Part shown: positions 26,683 to 37,430 of the stretch, piece by piece
Position numbering within the stretch: the first letter of the stretch is position 1
Layout: every line of letters starts with the position of its first letter
Origin: Bacillus taeanensis
GTDB taxonomy: Bacteria > Bacillota > Bacilli > Bacillales > UBA6769
Direction: 5' to 3'
DNA: 64,000 bases
Assembly (NCBI RefSeq): GCF_003318295.1
Contig: NZ_QOCW01000008.1
Location: forward strand, 62,001 to 126,000
Program-made: the position numbers and the translations under genes
Notes under the pieces: generated by a model
Seen by the model: the letters and a program-made list of their open reading frames with translations, nothing else
The model's database searches: none
Told to the model about the DNA's origin: nothing

Positions 26683-27588
26683 CTATTCTATCAATTTAGT
26701 AAGTTCTGAAAAAATAGCGTTCGCTGCTGTCCATTTCCGATAATCTTCTGAAGCAAAAATATTTTCAGTAAGCTGGACTTCCTCTACTATTTTTAAGTAC
26801 ACCTTTTTTAAATGTTCTTCAGTAAGCATGCGCCCCTTTAGCAGCTTCTCACAGCTGGTTAATCGCTGAGGCACAGTTTCATCTCCGCCAACAGCTAATC
26901 GAACGATCTCAACTTCTCCCGCTTTATTTTTACCACAATAACCGGAAATCGTAACGAGTGAAGAAGTAAAAACTTCTCTGCACCCAACCTTTTTATAAAA
27001 ACTAATTGACTGATTCATGATTGGAGGATCAGGTAAAAGAAGTTCTGTTAAAAGCAGCTCCTCTGTTTTTGCTGTATTCCTTTTCAGCCATTTTGATATC
27101 TTTTCTATTTTAAAGTTCTTTCCATCAAACCAGCATCCATCTGCATCGACTGCCAACAGGACTGGGATCATATCACCAAATCCGTTTGAAACATTTCCCC
27201 CAATCGTCGCCCGGTTACGAACAGCAGAGGCCGCGATTGTCCTTGCTGCCTCCGCTAACACCATCCATTTCTCCATAATAAAAGGATCATTTCGACATAC
27301 CGCTATTGTCGTAAGTGCTCCAATAGATAGGACTGGTCGACTTCCATCAAGTTTTTTATAAATCCCTTTTAACTCTTGAACTCTCTCTAAACTAATTAAA
27401 TGGGGAGGATACTCACCGCCTTGTTCTTGCTGAACTTGTAAAAGTGTACCACCAGAAACAAAACAAGAATTGCTGCCAAACTGCTGTTTTCTTTCCCATG
27501 CTTCTTCAAGAGTAGAAGGCGTCCAAACACGCGTTGACAGCTGAAGCTTCTTTTCACCTGCTATATTTTCTCTACTTCCTTTATCCAT
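26683..27588 (-). CDS. pucC: Xanthine dehydrogenase FAD-binding subunit
   Basis: 301 aa, CoxM/XdhB family. The frame is intact. Features: LEEAWERKQQFGSNSCFVSGGT near the N-terminus and the FAD-loop region RNRATIGGNVSNGFGDMIP (about residue 125), which seems a few residues shorter than the usual GGN-x-x-NASP-x-AD loop. The C-terminus has typical LAVGG and LTE segments. With pucD and pucE lost, the subunit has no partners here and may be on its way to decay. Confidence 0.85.
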   Translation of the reverse strand: MDKGSRENIAGEKKLQLSTRVWTPSTLEEAWERKQQFGSNSCFVSGGTLLQVQQEQGGEYPPHLISLERVQELKGIYKKLDGSRPVLSIGALTTIAVCRNDPFIMEKWMVLAEAARTIAASAVRNRATIGGNVSNGFGDMIPVLLAVDADGCWFDGKNFKIEKISKWLKRNTAKTEELLLTELLLPDPPIMNQSISFYKKVGCREVFTSSLVTISGYCGKNKAGEVEIVRLAVGGDETVPQRLTSCEKLLKGRMLTEEHLKKVYLKIVEEVQLTENIFASEDYRKWTAANAIFSELTKLIE

Positions 27589-27917
27589 TCATACTCTTCC
27601 TTTGTGTCAATCTCATAACAATCTCTCCCCCTGTTAAATTCAATTGTCAGCCCATCTGTTTGAACGTTTTGTTTCAGAAGCTCTCTAGCTCCTCTATCTC
27701 TTTCAAGCTTCATAATCAATGGAAAAAACAGAGAGGAAAACAAAATAGGTGGTCTCATACCTCCTTGAAAAAATGAAGCAGCAAACCCTATTTGCGAGGA
27801 AAATTTAGCGAGCGTTACTGCATCCCGACCCGCTCCAAATATAAATAAACGCGGCTTTTGCTTAAAACAATGACTATAAACATATGCCGATAGTTCGGAC
27901 ACAAAACGAAGACCACT
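27561..27917 (-). pseudogene. Deletion fusion of pucA and pucB fragments
   Basis: The open frame joins two proteins. Its first part (SELSAYVYSHCFKQKP, then RLFIFGAGRDAVTLAKF) resembles the Rossmann region of XdhC/PucA. Its second part (RPPILFSSLFFPLIMKLERD, then RGARELLKQN and a DTKEEYEW end) resembles the C-terminal half of the MobA-like PucB. In Bacillus pucA and pucB are adjacent, so one deletion of about 300 codons would give this junction near FFQGGMR. An in-frame TAG lies just upstream. Both proteins lack their active parts. Confidence 0.8.
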
Positions 27918-28327
27918 CTAAGGAGACCTTCTCTACAAAAACAAATTAATCATTTTAAAAAATTAATCGAGAAACACATTAAGGAAATCGAAAAGGTTTA
28001 CTAGAAAAGATATGAATAATTTTTACAATTTAAAAAGGTGTGTAAATAAACTAAGAAGGGTTTTTATGAAGAAGAATATTCCTTAACAAAAATAAATATA
28101 CACTTTTTATTGAAAAGTTTTATGTGAAATACTGCTTTAATAAGATTTGTTCTCACATAAAAAATGAGATTACAATTTTATCCTTCAAAAATCTTTATGT
28201 AGAATGGTTTTTATTAGTTTATCTAAAAAATGCCATCGCTTCCATATATACGTTAGATGAACTTACACATTTTTTCGAATTGCCAGATTTTAATACTAAA
28301 ATAATTAAATGAATTCTTTTAATACTA
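27918..28327. other. AT-rich intergenic region
   Basis: Very AT-rich. A 62-codon frame at 28124-28312 begins with GTG and has no good ribosome site; I do not accept it. The original promoter of the puc operon probably lay near the right side of pucA and seems lost with it. Confidence 0.5.
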
Positions 28328-28356
28328 TTGACGAAAAATAAAATTATACATATAAT
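28328..28356 (+). promoter_or_regulatory. Sigma-A promoter of the amt operon
   Basis: TTGACG (28328-28333), a 17-nt spacer, then TATAAT (28351-28356). This is a near-consensus vegetative promoter about 40 nt upstream of the first start codon. Confidence 0.8.
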
Positions 28357-28377
28357 CAGAACAAAAGTCACTTTCTA

Positions 28378-28394
28378 TGTTAGGAGATATAACA
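28378..28394 (+). promoter_or_regulatory. GlnR/TnrA-type box over the ribosome site
   Basis: TGTTAGGAGATATAACA fits the GlnR/TnrA consensus TGTNAN7TNACA at every fixed position. It lies about 15-30 nt downstream of the predicted start of transcription and contains the AGGAG ribosome site, so binding should repress. TnrA-activated genes have the box upstream of -35, so GlnR-type repression in nitrogen excess is more likely (inference). Confidence 0.5.
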
Positions 28395-28807
28395 TGAAAA
28401 TCGTTGATGAACTTTATCATAACCTTTTTTTACAAATCCCTTCCGAAACATTAATTGAAATGCTCGAAAGGATTAAACAGCAAAAAGAGCAGGAAATCGA
28501 ACACATTAAACAAAAAATTAATAAATACCAACAAAAAAAGAGTGCTGAAGAAGCTCTATATCAATCAATGTCCCCTTTACGGAAGTTTTTCACCGGTCGT
28601 CCTGCAAGTCATCATCAAGCAGTTGAATACATTGTCCATGTTAAAGAACGTCTAAAACTAATTGAAAAAATAAAACAGCGTATTACTGAACTCGATCACA
28701 TTTTAACGACACTGCGTACCAATTTATCAGAAAACGAAATTGTTTTATCAAACGCTGTCATCGATGAACTGAAACAGCTTAGAGAAATGGAGGAACTGCA
28801 AGAATGA
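28394..28807 (+). CDS. Coiled-coil protein cotranscribed with the ammonium transporter
   Basis: 137 aa. A long charged helical region (about residues 20-55, IEMLERIKQQKEQEIEHIKQ) and a second one (about 85-115) flank a PLRKFFTGRPASHHQ loop. AGGAG lies 7 nt upstream of the ATG. Its stop overlaps the amt start (ATGA), so translation is coupled. A GlnK-type PII protein is the usual Amt partner; this gene is not PII and I do not recognise it. It could be a new Amt-associated factor. Confidence 0.75.
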   Translation: MKIVDELYHNLFLQIPSETLIEMLERIKQQKEQEIEHIKQKINKYQQKKSAEEALYQSMSPLRKFFTGRPASHHQAVEYIVHVKERLKLIEKIKQRITELDHILTTLRTNLSENEIVLSNAVIDELKQLREMEELQE

Positions 28808-30087
28808 CCATTGAATTACTAAATACAGGATTAGATACCATTTGGGTAGTGTTAACTGCTGCGATGATCCTTCTCATGGAAGGCGGTTTTGCCTTATTAG
28901 AGGCAGGATTCGTTCGACATAAAAACAATGTGAATATTATTATGAAAGTTTTCGCAGATATTACACTTGGAACACTTTGCTTTTATGTGATAGGTTTTGG
29001 TTTGATGTATGGCGCTGACATGCTCGGATTAATCGGAACAACAGGTTTTACGATTAAAGGAGACCTTTCTCACTTAGATTTTTCTATTTCCTTAGAAACA
29101 TTTTGGCTGTTTCAAGCCGCATTTGTTATCGCGGTTATCTCCATTGTGTCTGGAGCTGTTGCAGAACGTATTAACTTCCGCGCTTATCTGCTTTATATTA
29201 TTTTAATGACAGCATTGATTTATCCAATTGCCGGTCATTGGATATGGGGAGGCGGTTGGTTAGCGAAGCTTGGTATGCTTGATTTTGCTGGTTCTGCCGT
29301 TATTCATGCATTAGGAGGTTTTTCAGCTCTTGCTGCCGCTATGTTTATTGGTCCAAGAAAAGGAAAATTTACAGCGACAGGAACAAGTACGATTGCTTTA
29401 CCAAGTAACCTTCCTCTTGCTTCAGTTGGTGCCTTCTTACTATGGTTCGGTTGGTTTGGTTTTAATGCGGGAAGTACCTTAAGTGCAACAGATGTTCGAA
29501 TTGGCCATATAGCGATTGTAACAATGTTATCAGCAGCTTCAGGCGGAGCAGCAGCATTACTTTATACCTTATTTCGCTATAACCGTTCAGACGCCCCTTC
29601 TGTTATTAACGGTTCACTAGCCGGCTTAGTTGGTATTACAGCAGGCTGTGCTTTTGTAAGCGACCAAGCCGCCATTCTCATTGGAGCTGTTTCTGGTTTA
29701 TTAATGATTGCGGCAACAAACTGGTTAGAAGCAAAACGCATTGATGATCCGGTTGGTGCTTTCCCTGTTCATGCTGCTTCTGGTATATGGGGAACACTTG
29801 CAGTAGGATTATTTGCAACCGATGGAGGACTGTTCCACGGCGGCGGCTGGCAGCTGTTAAGTGTACAAGCTCTAGGATTAGTTGTATTTTGCGTATGGGG
29901 CTTCGCATTAACATGGGTAGGTCTTAAACTTATCCAGCTGATCATCCCTGTTCGAGCAAAAGAAGAAGAAGAAGAAATTGGACTAGATATAAGCTACCAC
30001 GGTATTATGGCAGCCTATCAAGAACATGAATTTATTAATTACGAACACGAATATCCAAATATCGATCAAGAAAATCACAAAAAATAA
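28804..30087 (+). CDS. amtB: Ammonium transporter
   Basis: 427 aa, Amt/NrgA family with 11 membrane helices. Characteristic segments: MEGGFALLEAGFVRHKNN, WLFQAAFVIAVISIVSGAVAERI (pore Phe), DFAGSAVIHALGGFSALAAA with the first pore His, LLWFGWFGFNAGST and GAFPVHAASGIWGTLAVGLF with the second pore His. The C-terminal tail contains EEEIGLDISYHG, the conserved cytosolic tail motif. No glnK gene follows; a terminator comes 20 nt after the stop. Confidence 0.95.
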   Translation: MTIELLNTGLDTIWVVLTAAMILLMEGGFALLEAGFVRHKNNVNIIMKVFADITLGTLCFYVIGFGLMYGADMLGLIGTTGFTIKGDLSHLDFSISLETFWLFQAAFVIAVISIVSGAVAERINFRAYLLYIILMTALIYPIAGHWIWGGGWLAKLGMLDFAGSAVIHALGGFSALAAAMFIGPRKGKFTATGTSTIALPSNLPLASVGAFLLWFGWFGFNAGSTLSATDVRIGHIAIVTMLSAASGGAAALLYTLFRYNRSDAPSVINGSLAGLVGITAGCAFVSDQAAILIGAVSGLLMIAATNWLEAKRIDDPVGAFPVHAASGIWGTLAVGLFATDGGLFHGGGWQLLSVQALGLVVFCVWGFALTWVGLKLIQLIIPVRAKEEEEEIGLDISYHGIMAAYQEHEFINYEHEYPNIDQENHKK

Positions 30088-30106
30088 ATTAACGTCATGC
30101 AAAACA

Positions 30107-30151
30107 AAAGAGGTTCACTGGTAGACGGCATCATACCAGTGAACCTCTTTT
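30107..30151. terminator. Bidirectional terminator between amt and gltB
   Basis: Stem AAAAGAGGTTCACTGGTA / TACCAGTGAACCTCTTTT. Confidence 0.9.
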
Positions 30152-30162
30152 ATCTTTATACG

Positions 30163-31647
30163 TTATGGCAAACTAGTTTCGCCCATTAAGTAGCGATCAC
30201 ATTCTCTTGCCGCTCCTCTACCTTCATTAATTGCCCAAACAATTAAACTTTGACCGCGGCGCATATCACCTGCTGCAAATACTCCTTCTATATTTGTTTG
30301 AAAGTTATTATACGCTGCTTTCACATTCGAACGTCCATCCGTTTCAATGCTTCCCTCTTCAATTAAACGCTGTTCAGGACCGACAAACCCGATGGCGATC
30401 AGAACGAGTTGTACAGGCCATACCTTTTCAGTTCCAGGAATCTCCCGACGAAACCGTTTCCCATCTTCATCAACAATTAACTCCACATCAATCGTATGAA
30501 CTTCTTTGACATGTCCGTTTTCATCACCAACAAACTTTGTTGTCATCACAGCAAATGCCCTTGGATCTTCACCGAAAACAGCTTTTGCTTCTTTATGACC
30601 ATATTCTAAACGGTAGACGACCGGCCACTGCGGCCATGGGTTATCTTCTTCACGTGTTTCTGATTTTTTTTCATAAATATCAAATTGTACTAAGCTTTTG
30701 CAGCCATGTCGTACTGACGTCGCGACACAATCTGTTCCTGTATCCCCTCCCCCAATCACAATAACATCTTTTCCTTCTGCAGAAATATAGTTTCCATCTT
30801 CAAGATTTGAATCGAGCAAACTTTTTGTATTAGCATGTAAAAACTCCATTGCAAAATGAATACCTTTTAGCTCTCTTCCTTCAATCGGCATCTCTCGGGG
30901 TTTTGCAGCTCCACCACAAAGAACAACAGCATCAAATTCTTCCTGAAGCTTTTTAAACGGATAATCCCTACCAATTTCTGTATTTGTTACAAACGAGATT
31001 CCTTCTTTTTCTAATACATCAACACGTCTTTTGACAATTTCATAAGGAAGCTTCATTTCTGGAATGCCATATGTTAACAGTCCGCCAATTCTATCATGGC
31101 GTTCAAAGACCGTTACCTTATGGCCAACCTTATTAAGCTGATCTGCACAAGCAAGCCCTGCAGGCCCTGAACCTACCACAGCTACCGATTTCCCTGTTCT
31201 TACTTTTGGCGGCTTTGGGAGAACCCAGCCTTCTTCAAAGCCCTTTTCAATAATGGAGCGTTCAATGGTACGAATCGCAACAGGTGGTTCATTAATCCCA
31301 AGGACACAAGCTCCTTCACAAGGAGCAGGGCAAGCATATCCTGTAAACTCCGGGAAGTTATTCATTTTCAGTTCTCGCTGCAGCGCTTCTTTCCATTGAT
31401 CTTGATAAACAAGGTCATTCCATTCTGGTATAAGGTGATAAACAGGACACCCTGATGTCATTCCATTAATAATCGAACCTGTATGACAGGTTGGAATGCC
31501 GCAGTCCATACAGCGGGCCCCCTGCTCCTTCAGCTTTTCTTCAGCTAACGGAAGAGTATAATCTTTCCAATCATGAATTCTCTCTTTTGGATCACGCTCT
31601 GGACTTGTTTCACGACCGTGCTCCATAAAACCGGTTGGCTTTCCCAC
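30163..31647 (-). CDS. gltB: Glutamate synthase, small subunit
   Basis: 494 aa, NADPH-dependent flavoprotein that feeds electrons to GltA. The N-terminal Fe-S Cys groups ([26 protein letters not shown]), the FAD Rossmann motif [17 protein letters not shown] (about residue 150) and the NADPH motif [17 protein letters not shown] (about 290) are present. I start at GTG 31647 ([13 protein letters not shown]), preceded by GGAGGGG. It lies 13 nt after gltA. Confidence 0.97.
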   Translation of the reverse strand: MGKPTGFMEHGRETSPERDPKERIHDWKDYTLPLAEEKLKEQGARCMDCGIPTCHTGSIINGMTSGCPVYHLIPEWNDLVYQDQWKEALQRELKMNNFPEFTGYACPAPCEGACVLGINEPPVAIRTIERSIIEKGFEEGWVLPKPPKVRTGKSVAVVGSGPAGLACADQLNKVGHKVTVFERHDRIGGLLTYGIPEMKLPYEIVKRRVDVLEKEGISFVTNTEIGRDYPFKKLQEEFDAVVLCGGAAKPREMPIEGRELKGIHFAMEFLHANTKSLLDSNLEDGNYISAEGKDVIVIGGGDTGTDCVATSVRHGCKSLVQFDIYEKKSETREEDNPWPQWPVVYRLEYGHKEAKAVFGEDPRAFAVMTTKFVGDENGHVKEVHTIDVELIVDEDGKRFRREIPGTEKVWPVQLVLIAIGFVGPEQRLIEEGSIETDGRSNVKAAYNNFQTNIEGVFAAGDMRRGQSLIVWAINEGRGAARECDRYLMGETSLP

Positions 31648-31660
31648 TAGATCCCCTCCT

Positions 31661-34600
31661 CTATTTTTTCGCCATAACCGCTTTTTTACTTTCTTCAAAA
31701 GCCATCATTGCCGCTTCTTTTCGATTCATCCCGCGCGCTTGCAGCCGTTCGATCGATCGTTTCATTTCTAAGAAATCTTTTGGAATAATACGAATAAACT
31801 TTGAAAGCATAATCTCCCAATTCGCTAAAATCCGTTTTGCATGCGTACTTTTTGTATAAAGCACATGCTTTTCAATCATTTCTTTTACTTCACTTATTTC
31901 TTCTTCATCAGAGAGCGGCTCAAGAATTACCATTTCTTGATTAATATTTGCTTGAAAATCTTCATTTTGCTCACATAACACATACGCAATACCGCCGGAC
32001 ATCCCAGCACCAAAGTTTCTCCCTGTTGGACCAAGGACAACAACACGACCACCTGTCATATATTCACAGCCATGATCACCCACACCTTCTACAACAACTT
32101 TCGCGCCGCTATTTCGAACACAAAAACGTTCTCCAGCCATACCGCGAATATACCCTTCACCTGAAGTCGCTCCATAAAAAGCAACATTACCGATAATAAT
32201 ATTTTCCTCTGGGACAAATGTGGATTGACGCGGCGGATAAACAATAACTTTCCCGCCTGACAGCCCTTTCCCAACGTAATCATTACCGTCTCCTTCAAGC
32301 ATCATCGTCATTCCATTTGGAATAAACGCACCAAAGCTTTGACCTGCAGATCCAGAAAACTTGAGACGAATTGTATCTTCAGGAAGTCCTTGAAGACCGT
32401 ATCGTTTTGAAATTTCACTGCCAAGAATTGTTCCCGTTGCTCGGTTAATATTTAAAATCGGCAGAGCAGCTTCAACACGCTCTTGATTTTCTAATGCTTG
32501 TTCACATAGCGGAATAAGCTCCTGCATATCAAGCGTTTTTTCAATACCATGATATTGATCTTGTGTTTTGTAACGACCTACACGGTCTGGAACATTTGGT
32601 TTATAAAGGAGCGGTGATAAATCGACTCCTTTCGCTTTCCAATGGTTTACTGCCTTATTCGCCTCAAGAACTTCTGTACAACCAATCATTTCATTAAATG
32701 TACGAAATCCGAGTTCGGCCATCATTTCTCGTACTTCTTCAGCAATAAACCTCATAAAATTGACAACATGTTCAGGTTTTCCTGTAAATTTTTTACGAAG
32801 CTCCGGATTTTGTGTCGCTACACCGACCGGACATGTATCAAGGTGACAAACACGCATGTAAATACAACCTAATACAACAAGAGGTGCTGTTGAAAACCCA
32901 TATTCCTCCGCTCCAAGAAGGGCTGCCACAATAACATCTCTTCCCGTCATCATTTTCCCATCTGCTTCTACGACAATGCGATCACGTAGCTGATTTAATA
33001 ACAGCGTTTGATGAGTTTCAGCAAGTCCAATCTCCCACGGTAATCCTGTATGTTTAATACTTGTCCGAGGAGCCGCTCCTGTCCCGCCGTCATAGCCACT
33101 TATAAGCACAAGATCTGCCCGGCCTTTTGCTACACCAGTTGCAACCGTACCGACTCCTACTTCTGAAACAAGCTTTACACTTACTCGCGCTTCCGGATTG
33201 GCATTTTTTAAATTAAAGATTAATTCAGCTAAATCTTCAATTGAATATATATCATGGTGTGGTGGTGGTGAAATTAAACCAACACCAGGGGTCGATCCTC
33301 TTACTTCAGCAACCCAAGGATAAACCTTCTTACCCGGTAAATGACCACCCTCACCTGGTTTTGCCCCTTGAGCAATTTTTATTTGAATTTCTTCTGCATT
33401 TACTAAGTAATGACTTGAAACACCAAACCTTCCAGATGCTACTTGCTTAATGGCACTTCTGCGTATATCTCCATTTGGATCAGGGGTAAAGCGTTCATGT
33501 TTTTCCCCACCTTCACCGGAATTACTTTTTCCGCCAATGCGGTTCATCGCGATTGCTAAGCTTTCATGTGCTTCTTCACTAATTGAACCGTAAGACATCG
33601 CTCCTGTTTTAAAGCGCTTAAAAATAGCTTCCACCGGCTCAACTTCTTCAATTGGAACAGGCTTGCGGTCTTTTTTAAAAGAAAGCAGCCCTCGAAGTGT
33701 TTGCAAATTTCGATTATGGTCATTTAACATTTCCGAATACATTTTATACAGTTTATAGTCACCCGTTCGGCATGCATTTTGAAGAAGATGAATTGTGTGA
33801 GGATTATATTGATGATCTTCTCCATCTCTTCTCCATTGAAATTCATCACCTGCATCTAATGCTGCATCCTCAGTAGAAAAAGCACGTTTATGACGAATTT
33901 TTACTTCTTCAAAAATCATATTAAGATCAATTCCACCTAAACGGGATGCCGTTCTAGAAAAGTATTGATCAACTACTGATTGTTGAATACCAATTGCTTC
34001 AAAAATTTGTGCGCCGCGGTAGCTTTGAATCGTTGATATCCCCATTTTAGAAAGAACTTTCACAATCCCTTTTGTGCTTGCCTTAATATATCGCCCTACC
34101 GCTTCCTCATATTCCACATTACGGAGATCTCCATTTTCAATCATTCCTTTAAATGTTTGCAATGCAAGATACGGATAGATCGCTTCTGCGCCATAACCGA
34201 GTAAACATGCGAAATGATGAACTTCACGAGGTTCTCCTGACTCAACAATTAAACTAACTTTCGTGCGCGTGCCTTTTCGAATCAAATAATGATGAAGTCC
34301 AGATACAGCAAGAAATGCAGGAATGGCAGCTTCATTTTCATTTACTCCACGATCTGATAAAACAAGCAAGGAGACACCTTCATCCATCGCTTCATCTGCT
34401 TGTTTAAATAAATTATTCAGAAGTTTTTCATAGTTTAATTCTCGATTTTTCGCATCAAAAAGAAGGGATAGCGTTTTCACTTTAAAATCGTCCATTGAAT
34501 GATGAGCAAGCTGCATAAATTGTTTATCATTTAATAGTGGTGTTTTTAAACGGATTTTCCGACAGCTTTCCGGTGTAGGGTGAACTAGATTCCCCTCCGC

Positions 34601-36241
34601 TCCAATTGTCGTACCGATATCAATAATAATCTCTTCACGAATTGCATCAATAGGCGGATTTGTAACTTGTGCAAATAATTGCTTGAAATAATTGTATAGA
34701 AGCTGTGGTTTTTTTGATAAAACAGCAAGCGGCGTATCATTCCCCATCGAACCAACAGGATCAACGCCATCTGTTACCATAGGCTTTAATATTTTATTAA
34801 GTATTTCATTTGTATATCCAAACGCAAGCTGCTGTTTATTACACGGCTCTAGTTCAGAGGAAGAAGCTGCTTCTTTTCCCGCTAAATCATCCAGTGTTAT
34901 TAGATTTTCAGAAAGCCACTCTTTATAAGGGTGTTCTCTCGTAATACGACGTTTAATTTCTTCATCTGGGATAATTCTTCCTTCATCAAAGTCAACGAGC
35001 AGCATTTTTCCAGGATGAAGACGTTCTTTATACAAGACTTCTTCAGGCGGAATATCAAGCACCCCTACTTCTGAAGCGAGTACAATATTGTCATCTTTTG
35101 TTACATAATAGCGTGCAGGTCGAAGTCCATTGCGATCTAGGCAAGCACCAACTTGTTTCCCATCTGTAAAAACAACTGCAGCCGGACCATCCCACGGTTC
35201 CATTAAACAGCTGTGATATTCATAAAAAGCACGCTTTTTTTCGCTCATGCTTTCATCATGGGCCCATGGCTCAGGGATCATCATCATTGCAGTATGCGCC
35301 AGCGAACGGCCTGAGAGTCTAAGAAATTCAAAACAGTTGTCAAACATAGAAGAGTCGCTTCCTTCCTCATCAATAACAGGAAGCACTTTATGATGATCAC
35401 CTTTAAAAGCATCTGATTCACATAAGACTTCTCGAGCCCGCATCCAATTTACATTTCCTTTTAATGTATTAAACTCCCCGTTATGAATAACATAACGATT
35501 TGGATGAGCCCGCTCCCAACTTGGAAATGTATTCGTGCTAAAGCGGGAATGCACAAGCGCAAATGATGTTTTAAAATCAGGATTATTTAGTTCGATATAA
35601 AATGTATCCAGCTGCTCTGGGATGAGCATTCCTTTATAGACAATTGTTCGTGTTGAAAGACTGGCAAAATAAAAATAGTCACTTTTCTCAGCATCTCGTA
35701 TCTCTTTTTCAGCTCTTTTTCTAATCACATATAATTTTCGTTCAAAGTCCATTTGGTCGGTTATAGCTGCATTAGGGGCAATAAAAACTTGACGGACAAA
35801 AGGTTTACTCTTTCTTGCCTCTTCTCCAACAAACGAATCATTTGTCGGAACTGTGCGCCAGCCGAGCAATGTTTGTCCTTCCTCTTCAATAATTTCAGTT
35901 AACTTTTTTTGACTCTTTTTTCTTACTTCTCGATCTGGTGAAAGAAACAGCATACCAACACCATAATTCCCCTCGTTAGGAAGGTTAATATTCTCTTTTT
36001 CGCACTCGCGCTTAAAAAAGGAGTGTGGAATCTGGGTCATAATACCAGCCCCATCTCCAGTATGCATATCTGCTCCCTGGGCACCACGATGTTCAAGGTT
36101 ACAAAGAATCTTAACAGCCAACTGCACCATTTCATGGGATCTTTTTCCCTTTATATTCGCTATAAAGCCAATTCCGCATGCATCATGCTCATACTGTGGA
36201 TCATACAGCCCTTGCTTTGAAGGAAAATGATGATAACTCAT
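31661..36241 (-). CDS. gltA: Glutamate synthase, large subunit
   Basis: 1526 aa. It transfers the glutamine amide to 2-oxoglutarate. After a short propeptide the class II amidotransferase begins at the nucleophile Cys ([14 protein letters not shown], about residue 21). Later come the central domain, the FMN-barrel ([13 protein letters not shown], then [16 protein letters not shown]), the 3Fe-4S Cys cluster [19 protein letters not shown] and a C-terminal GXGXG helix. The divergent gltC regulator found in B. subtilis is not upstream; a CxxC microprotein gene is there instead. Confidence 0.97.
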   Translation of the reverse strand: MSYHHFPSKQGLYDPQYEHDACGIGFIANIKGKRSHEMVQLAVKILCNLEHRGAQGADMHTGDGAGIMTQIPHSFFKRECEKENINLPNEGNYGVGMLFLSPDREVRKKSQKKLTEIIEEEGQTLLGWRTVPTNDSFVGEEARKSKPFVRQVFIAPNAAITDQMDFERKLYVIRKRAEKEIRDAEKSDYFYFASLSTRTIVYKGMLIPEQLDTFYIELNNPDFKTSFALVHSRFSTNTFPSWERAHPNRYVIHNGEFNTLKGNVNWMRAREVLCESDAFKGDHHKVLPVIDEEGSDSSMFDNCFEFLRLSGRSLAHTAMMMIPEPWAHDESMSEKKRAFYEYHSCLMEPWDGPAAVVFTDGKQVGACLDRNGLRPARYYVTKDDNIVLASEVGVLDIPPEEVLYKERLHPGKMLLVDFDEGRIIPDEEIKRRITREHPYKEWLSENLITLDDLAGKEAASSSELEPCNKQQLAFGYTNEILNKILKPMVTDGVDPVGSMGNDTPLAVLSKKPQLLYNYFKQLFAQVTNPPIDAIREEIIIDIGTTIGAEGNLVHPTPESCRKIRLKTPLLNDKQFMQLAHHSMDDFKVKTLSLLFDAKNRELNYEKLLNNLFKQADEAMDEGVSLLVLSDRGVNENEAAIPAFLAVSGLHHYLIRKGTRTKVSLIVESGEPREVHHFACLLGYGAEAIYPYLALQTFKGMIENGDLRNVEYEEAVGRYIKASTKGIVKVLSKMGISTIQSYRGAQIFEAIGIQQSVVDQYFSRTASRLGGIDLNMIFEEVKIRHKRAFSTEDAALDAGDEFQWRRDGEDHQYNPHTIHLLQNACRTGDYKLYKMYSEMLNDHNRNLQTLRGLLSFKKDRKPVPIEEVEPVEAIFKRFKTGAMSYGSISEEAHESLAIAMNRIGGKSNSGEGGEKHERFTPDPNGDIRRSAIKQVASGRFGVSSHYLVNAEEIQIKIAQGAKPGEGGHLPGKKVYPWVAEVRGSTPGVGLISPPPHHDIYSIEDLAELIFNLKNANPEARVSVKLVSEVGVGTVATGVAKGRADLVLISGYDGGTGAAPRTSIKHTGLPWEIGLAETHQTLLLNQLRDRIVVEADGKMMTGRDVIVAALLGAEEYGFSTAPLVVLGCIYMRVCHLDTCPVGVATQNPELRKKFTGKPEHVVNFMRFIAEEVREMMAELGFRTFNEMIGCTEVLEANKAVNHWKAKGVDLSPLLYKPNVPDRVGRYKTQDQYHGIEKTLDMQELIPLCEQALENQERVEAALPILNINRATGTILGSEISKRYGLQGLPEDTIRLKFSGSAGQSFGAFIPNGMTMMLEGDGNDYVGKGLSGGKVIVYPPRQSTFVPEENIIIGNVAFYGATSGEGYIRGMAGERFCVRNSGAKVVVEGVGDHGCEYMTGGRVVVLGPTGRNFGAGMSGGIAYVLCEQNEDFQANINQEMVILEPLSDEEEISEVKEMIEKHVLYTKSTHAKRILANWEIMLSKFIRIIPKDFLEMKRSIERLQARGMNRKEAAMMAFEESKKAVMAKK

Positions 36242-36390
36242 AACATAACCCTCTCCTAGAAAATAATGTAATCAATACTTTTAAGATGCTGATAATTGCC
36301 AAAATCTATTCAACTTGTTTAACTTTTAACAATACCCTAAAAACTTTTCATTAAAACATCGCCCCTATACAGACAATGGAAATAAAAAAA

Positions 36391-36451
36391 TAATCCCGGG
36401 AAGGTTTTATAAGAAATAGTTATTACTCTCTCTCAAACCTTCTCGGGATTA
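36391..36451 (-). terminator. Terminator upstream of gltA (end of the CxxC microprotein gene)
   Basis: 17-nt arms TAATCCCGGGAAGGTTT / AAACCTTCTCGGGATTA with one mismatch, followed on the minus strand by a long T-run. It separates the 55-aa gene from gltA. It could also act as a leader attenuator of gltAB. Confidence 0.75.
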
Positions 36452-36498
36452 TAGGGGATTTTTTTAACAAGGCATCTGCTTTGCTCATAATCGGCTCC

Positions 36499-36666
36499 TT
36501 ATTCTGGGCTTTGATATATTAGCGTTTTCCTCCATTCGCGCGGATAGTCATTTCCACACTTTTTACAAAATACTGAATTCATTTCAGCAATGCTGATTAC
36601 GCTTTCATGCTGCTCAAAATCTTGAAAACAGTCATGACAGTACCAAGTATTTGTTATGTTTTCCAT
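36499..36666 (-). CDS. Zinc-ribbon microprotein, 55 aa
   Basis: Starts MENITNTWYCHDCFQDFEQH and has a second pair in FCKKCGND. Two CxxC pairs 31 residues apart suggest a zinc ribbon. GGAGG lies 9 nt upstream of the ATG at 36666. It is not recognised as a named family. A related arrangement is seen at 46240. Confidence 0.6.
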   Translation of the reverse strand: MENITNTWYCHDCFQDFEQHESVISIAEMNSVFCKKCGNDYPREWRKTLIYQSPE

Positions 36667-36889
36667 ATAACAACCTCCATTTAATCAAATTAACATCCTA
36701 ACTAAATATTATTCGACATAAAAAGATGTGTCCCTTCTTTTTGTCGAATAAATTGGTCTTAAATTACCAATACAAATATTTATATGAGCGTTCGAAATGA
36801 TATGTGCTTATCCATAAAGGTTCCTCATAAGAACTCCTTTTAAAAGGCCGACATATAATAAATAGACTTATAAATAAGGAGTGAAAAGT

Positions 36890-37246
36890 GTGTATTTTTA
36901 TCGACCTTTTTTTCCACCGTTTCCACCTTCCCATGGAGGACATGGCCATCCTTCTTCTCCACCTTATAACAGCGGTTCAAGTTCACATCAAAGTGGTGCC
37001 CCTACATCTCCTCCACCTAACTTTACACCACAACAATCGTCTGCTGGTTTGATGGCCGTTGATCCCGGCGCCATTTCTGGCTGTCTCCACCGCTATACGT
37101 ATGTATGGATGCAGGGATGGGAATCGTTTTGGTTTTATCCAACATATGTTGGGCGAAGATCTGTTTCAGGATATCGTTGGACCGGCTTCATGTGGGTTTA
37201 TTATGGAGTAGATTTAAAGAGAATAAAATCATTCCAATGTTTCTAA
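36890..37246 (+). CDS. Pro/His/aromatic-rich hypothetical protein, possible spore-surface protein
   Basis: 118 aa. The N-terminal half is Pro, Ser, His and Gly-rich (YRPFFPPFPPSHGG, then SPPPNFTPQQ) and likely disordered. The C-terminal half is a dense aromatic domain (CLHRYTYVWMQGWESFWFYP, then GYRWTGFMWVYYGVDLKRI). GTG at 36890 has AAGGAG 8 nt upstream. The composition recalls spore coat or exosporium proteins of Bacillus; that is inference. Confidence 0.65.
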   Translation: MYFYRPFFPPFPPSHGGHGHPSSPPYNSGSSSHQSGAPTSPPPNFTPQQSSAGLMAVDPGAISGCLHRYTYVWMQGWESFWFYPTYVGRRSVSGYRWTGFMWVYYGVDLKRIKSFQCF

Positions 37247-37430
37247 GTGAATAAATAATGAAGAGGCAATCACACATAGGTGATAGCTTCTTTTTTTAGT
37301 TAATATTCCCTTCTTTTTAACGATTTAATTACATTCCAATTACATTACGATTTCATCATTCGTTTTACAGACATAGTTCTCTTAATCAAACGAATTGTAT
37401 AAGGAAGCAATAAGTTAAGGAGTGATTTTA

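Noticed and set aside
28124-28312. 62-codon plus-strand frame
   Set aside because: GTG start, no ribosome site, very AT-rich composition, and no recognisable domain.
36242-36390. TnrA box before gltA in TGTTTAACTTTTAACA
   Set aside because: It is one base short of the TGTNAN7TNACA spacing and lacks the fixed A, so it is not counted.
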